Source of the DNA: an uncultured Acetatifactor sp.
GTDB taxonomy: Bacteria; Bacillota; Clostridia; Lachnospirales; Lachnospiraceae
NCBI GenBank assembly: GCA_910580225.1
Contig: CAJTXE010000070.1
Span: 1 to 13,897, forward strand
Length of the DNA stretch: 13,897 bases
Direction: 5' to 3'
The position numbers and the translations under genes were made by a program. Within the stretch, counting starts at the first letter, position 1. Each line of letters opens with the position of its first letter. Shown here in pieces: positions 11,705 through 13,897 of the stretch. A model generated the notes under the pieces. The model was not told where the DNA came from and did no database searches. It saw only the letters and a program-made list of their open reading frames with translations.

Positions 11705-13594
11705 TCATGATCCCTCAGTTGAACCTGCCGGTTCCGGCTCTGATGGTGTATCCGGGGCAGGCTCAGGCGTCTCTTCCGGCACAGGCTCAGGAGTAACCTC
11801 TGGAGTAGGTTCCGGTGTAGGTTCCGGTGTTGGAACCGGCGTCGCTTCCGGTGTTGGAACCGGCGTCGCTTCCGGTGTTGGAACCGGCGTCACTTCCGGT
11901 GTTGGAATCGGCGTCGCTTCCGGTGTTGGAACCGGCGTCACTTCCGGTACCGGTGTCGTCGGCGTTCCCGAATCTGCCGGCGGCGTCCAGTTGTCATCTT
12001 CGTCGTCTTCATCCTCCTCAGGTATCGGCTCCTCCGGCGCTACCGTACCTGTTGGCCCAACATAAGGTGCTCCCTGATAATAATAACAGATTACCGGAAA
12101 TCCTTCTGATACATACTCATAAATCTCCTTCGCTTTTTCCGGCGGCAGATTTATACATCCATGGGAACCATTCGTTATGAAAATCTGTCCTCCGAAAGAG
12201 CCTCTCCATTTGGCATCATGCATTCCATAATTTCCATAAAAAGGCATCCAGTAACTGACAGGTGTCCGGTAAGTAGCTCCTTTCAGCACGGCATCCCTTG
12301 TCTTATAGGACAACCCGAAAATCCCTTCCGGCGTCACACAGTCATAAGTAGAAACCATGGTACCAGATACAAAATCTGACTCCAATACGATTTCACCGTC
12401 CTGATACAGATACAGATGCTGATTTGTCAGATCTGCCTCAACATAAGAACCGCCGATATCGTTTGCCCCTTTCTTCCTTGCTGTAATACTATATACAGGC
12501 TCTCTTTCCACAGAACTTCCCTGATAAATCAACTGCACCAGTTCCTTAGTCTCACCTTCTGTATCCGTTTTCCACCCGTAATTCCGGCTGGACAAAGTAA
12601 GCTCCACTCCAAGGGTGGTGGTAAAATTCTTTTTTCTACCATATGTATCGTATTCCGCCGCCTGTTGTTTTACAAAAGCTGCCGCCTTCTCTTCATCCAA
12701 AACCGGTTTCCCATTCTCAAGCGAGATCCACTCATGCAGTGTCTCATAATCCAGCATTACTTTTGTCCCGTTCCAATCATATGTAATCTTTGTGCTCAGC
12801 CATTTATTCACCTGATCTACAATTTCGGTCAGTTTTCTGTCATCCTGTTTAACAGCTGCCTCTTTATAGCATCCTCCTCCTTCCAGGTCAATCTTCTCAT
12901 CCTGCCGCCTTACCGCATCCGTAATCAGCAGAACTGCCTTCTCCAAATCCAACTCTGTTCCCATGGTTTCCGGAATTATCTCATAAGTTCCTGATTCTGC
13001 TGAGTACTCACTTATATATGCATCCTGTGCCTTTACCATGTTAGTCTTTATACAGGCGTCCCATGTTCTTACTTCCTCTTCCAGAAGACCTTCGTCAAAA
13101 AATATCCCCTGCTCTAAAAAGTAAGGATAAGCCCCATTTAGATAAGCTCCAATCCACTGATACTCCTTTTGCTGATCCAGAAAACTCGATACCATAGCTT
13201 CTGTCTCTCCGAAATTCAGCCGAATGTCTTCTGATGCTACTGTCCCCAGCAAAGTACCTGACGCTCCTGTCCGACAGTCTCTCCCTGTGACCTCCAGCAA
13301 ATAGTCCCTGCTCCGTTCATCCAACATTTTAACTACAGGTCCTACTTCCATATCACCGCAGTCGATTCCATTGATTGTTGTATTCGGGAAAAAGTGAGTT
13401 TTGTAATACATGACAGCCTGATAATATCCGAACCCGACTAGCCCCACGAAAATCACAACAAGCGCAAATATTCCGGTTAAAAGATATCTTTTTGTTTTGC
13501 TTTTTCCGGTTTTTACTGCTTTCTCTCTGCTTTCACCTTCCGCGGCCTTAACCGCATCCACTTCCATCTTCTTTTCTTCCTGTTTTTCTTTCAT
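11705..13594 (-). CDS. Membrane-anchored L,D-transpeptidase (YkuD) with Pro-rich tail
   Basis: 629 residues from ATG 13594, chosen because GGAG (13602-13605) lies 7 nt upstream; the frame extends 12 codons further without support. Order: cytoplasmic Lys/Glu-rich head (1-36); one membrane helix YLLTGIFALVVIFVGLVGFGYY (about 37-58); two peptidoglycan-binding-4-like regions (about 70-190 and 245-345, starting TTINGIDCGDMEVGPVV); YkuD catalytic domain (about 380-510) with TPEGIF, MHD (His459) and SHGCINL (Ser477-His478-Gly479-Cys480 nucleophile). Such enzymes make 3-3 cross-links in peptidoglycan or attach proteins to it, outside the cell. Residues 536-629 are a Pro/Thr/Glu-rich tail with an acidic start (EEDEDDEDDNW) and 8-residue repeats, unusual for the family and possibly wall-spanning. 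It has its own promoter directly after the tRNA terminator. Confidence 0.93.
   Translation of the reverse strand: MKEKQEEKKMEVDAVKAAEGESREKAVKTGKSKTKRYLLTGIFALVVIFVGLVGFGYYQAVMYYKTHFFPNTTINGIDCGDMEVGPVVKMLDERSRDYLLEVTGRDCRTGASGTLLGTVASEDIRLNFGETEAMVSSFLDQQKEYQWIGAYLNGAYPYFLEQGIFFDEGLLEEEVRTWDACIKTNMVKAQDAYISEYSAESGTYEIIPETMGTELDLEKAVLLITDAVRRQDEKIDLEGGGCYKEAAVKQDDRKLTEIVDQVNKWLSTKITYDWNGTKVMLDYETLHEWISLENGKPVLDEEKAAAFVKQQAAEYDTYGRKKNFTTTLGVELTLSSRNYGWKTDTEGETKELVQLIYQGSSVEREPVYSITARKKGANDIGGSYVEADLTNQHLYLYQDGEIVLESDFVSGTMVSTYDCVTPEGIFGLSYKTRDAVLKGATYRTPVSYWMPFYGNYGMHDAKWRGSFGGQIFITNGSHGCINLPPEKAKEIYEYVSEGFPVICYYYQGAPYVGPTGTVAPEEPIPEEDEDDEDDNWTPPADSGTPTTPVPEVTPVPTPEATPIPTPEVTPVPTPEATPVPTPEATPVPTPEPTPEPTPEVTPEPVPEETPEPAPDTPSEPEPAGSTEGS
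11822..11941 (-). repeat. Five 24-bp tandem repeats in the L,D-transpeptidase tail
   Basis: Copies start at 11822, 11846, 11870, 11894 and 11918 on the plus strand (core TTCCGGTGTTGGAACCGGCG). They differ at one or two bases each and continue in degenerate form on both sides. They encode TPEATPVP-type octapeptides. Confidence 0.92.
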
Positions 13595-13638
13595 TGTTCC
13601 ACTCCACAATAGTAGTTGCCAATCAGGCACATATTGTA

Positions 13639-13667
13639 ATTATAGCATATTTCCGAATAAAAAAATA
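13639..13667 (-). promoter_or_regulatory. Extended -10 promoter of the L,D-transpeptidase gene
   Basis: Minus strand TGCTATAAT (TATAAT 13639-13644 with TG at 13646-13647) is an extended -10 element. Seventeen bp upstream is only TATTTT (13662-13667), inside the T-tract of the preceding terminator; the extended -10 can compensate. The leader would be about 40 nt. Confidence 0.6.
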
Positions 13668-13701
13668 GCATTAAAAGGTGATTTTTCTGCCTTTTCATGC
13701 T
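13659..13701 (-). terminator. Intrinsic terminator of the tRNA operon
   Basis: AGCAT-x-AAAAGG (13667-13678) pairs with CCTTTT-x-ATGCT (13690-13701): 11 pairs and one mismatch, 11-nt loop, followed on the minus strand by ATTTTTTT (13659-13666). It lies 45 nt beyond tRNA-Phe. Confidence 0.75.
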
Positions 13702-13745
13702 ATCTTTCTATCGTTCTTTCTATCATTACCCTTACTCGTAAAAAA

Positions 13746-13818
<73 letters not shown>

Positions 13819-13844
13819 ATATCGTCTTTTTATCAAAGACTTAA

Positions 13845-13897
13845 TAGCGGGGATAGGATTTGAACCTATGACCTTCGGGTTATGAGCCCGACGAGCT
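13845..13897 (-). tRNA. Initiator tRNA-Met (CAT), 3' part
   Basis: The 3' portion only; the 5' end lies outside the window. The anticodon arm CGGG-CTCATAA-CCCG has the three consecutive G-C pairs diagnostic of initiator tRNA, and the following AAGGTC variable region and T-arm with TTCAAAT fit bacterial tRNA-fMet. Acceptor 3' strand CCCCGCT, discriminator A at 13845, no encoded CCA. It is 26 nt upstream of tRNA-Phe in the same unit. Confidence 0.93.

Noticed and set aside
11812..11960. Regularly spaced 24-bp repeats considered as a CRISPR-like array
   Set aside because: The repeats are directly adjacent without unique spacers, stay in frame and encode octapeptides of a Pro-rich protein tail.

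Overview
The window looks like a chromosomal segment of a low-to-mid GC, spore-forming Gram-positive anaerobe of class Clostridia, most likely Lachnospiraceae. This rests on spore genes (spmA, CotF-like coat protein), AGGAGG-type ribosome binding sites, TATAAT promoters, tRNAs without encoded CCA, and a gene order related to the Bacillus yaaO-tmk-yaaQ-yaaR-holB-ricT-yabA-yabB-rsmI cluster. Every gene I can support lies on the minus strand, so the window is described from right to left, in the direction of transcription.

Right edge (13897-13659): the end of a tRNA operon, initiator tRNA-Met (5' part outside the window) then tRNA-Phe, closed by an intrinsic terminator. Next (13594-11705) comes a membrane-anchored L,D-transpeptidase with a Pro/Thr/Glu-rich C-terminal tail, transcribed from its own extended -10 promoter.

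Central cluster (11636-2442): HD-domain hydrolase, Orn/Lys/Arg-decarboxylase-family enzyme, pyruvate kinase, guanylate-kinase-like protein, YaaR, HolB (DNA polymerase III delta'), RicT, a TrmN6-like methyltransferase and RsmI. Many junctions are tight or overlapping and translationally coupled, so most of this is probably one operon or a few overlapping units mixing replication, RNA modification, RNA processing control and metabolism. Compared with the Bacillus cluster, a guanylate-kinase-like gene sits near the place of tmk, pyk is inserted, and yabA and yaaQ are missing.

Left part (2438-1): a two-gene spore coat unit (small helical protein, then CotF-like protein); a self-contained TIR-FHA gene with a near-consensus promoter and its own terminator; and spmA, which stops after 112 codons in the middle of a conserved segment. 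The 378 bp beyond the break contain no gene but hold inverted repeats, a terminator-like hairpin, a strong promoter and a ribosome binding site pointing off the left edge. This is the expected layout of the 5' end of an insertion sequence that has disrupted spmA.

Most notable: the solitary TIR-FHA gene; the broken spmA; and three neighbouring genes (L,D-transpeptidase, decarboxylase, ricT) that each carry in-frame tandem repeats (24, 39 and 30 bp periods). I did not find a clear new multi-gene system. The best candidates for undescribed biology are the TIR-FHA protein and the repeat expansions.
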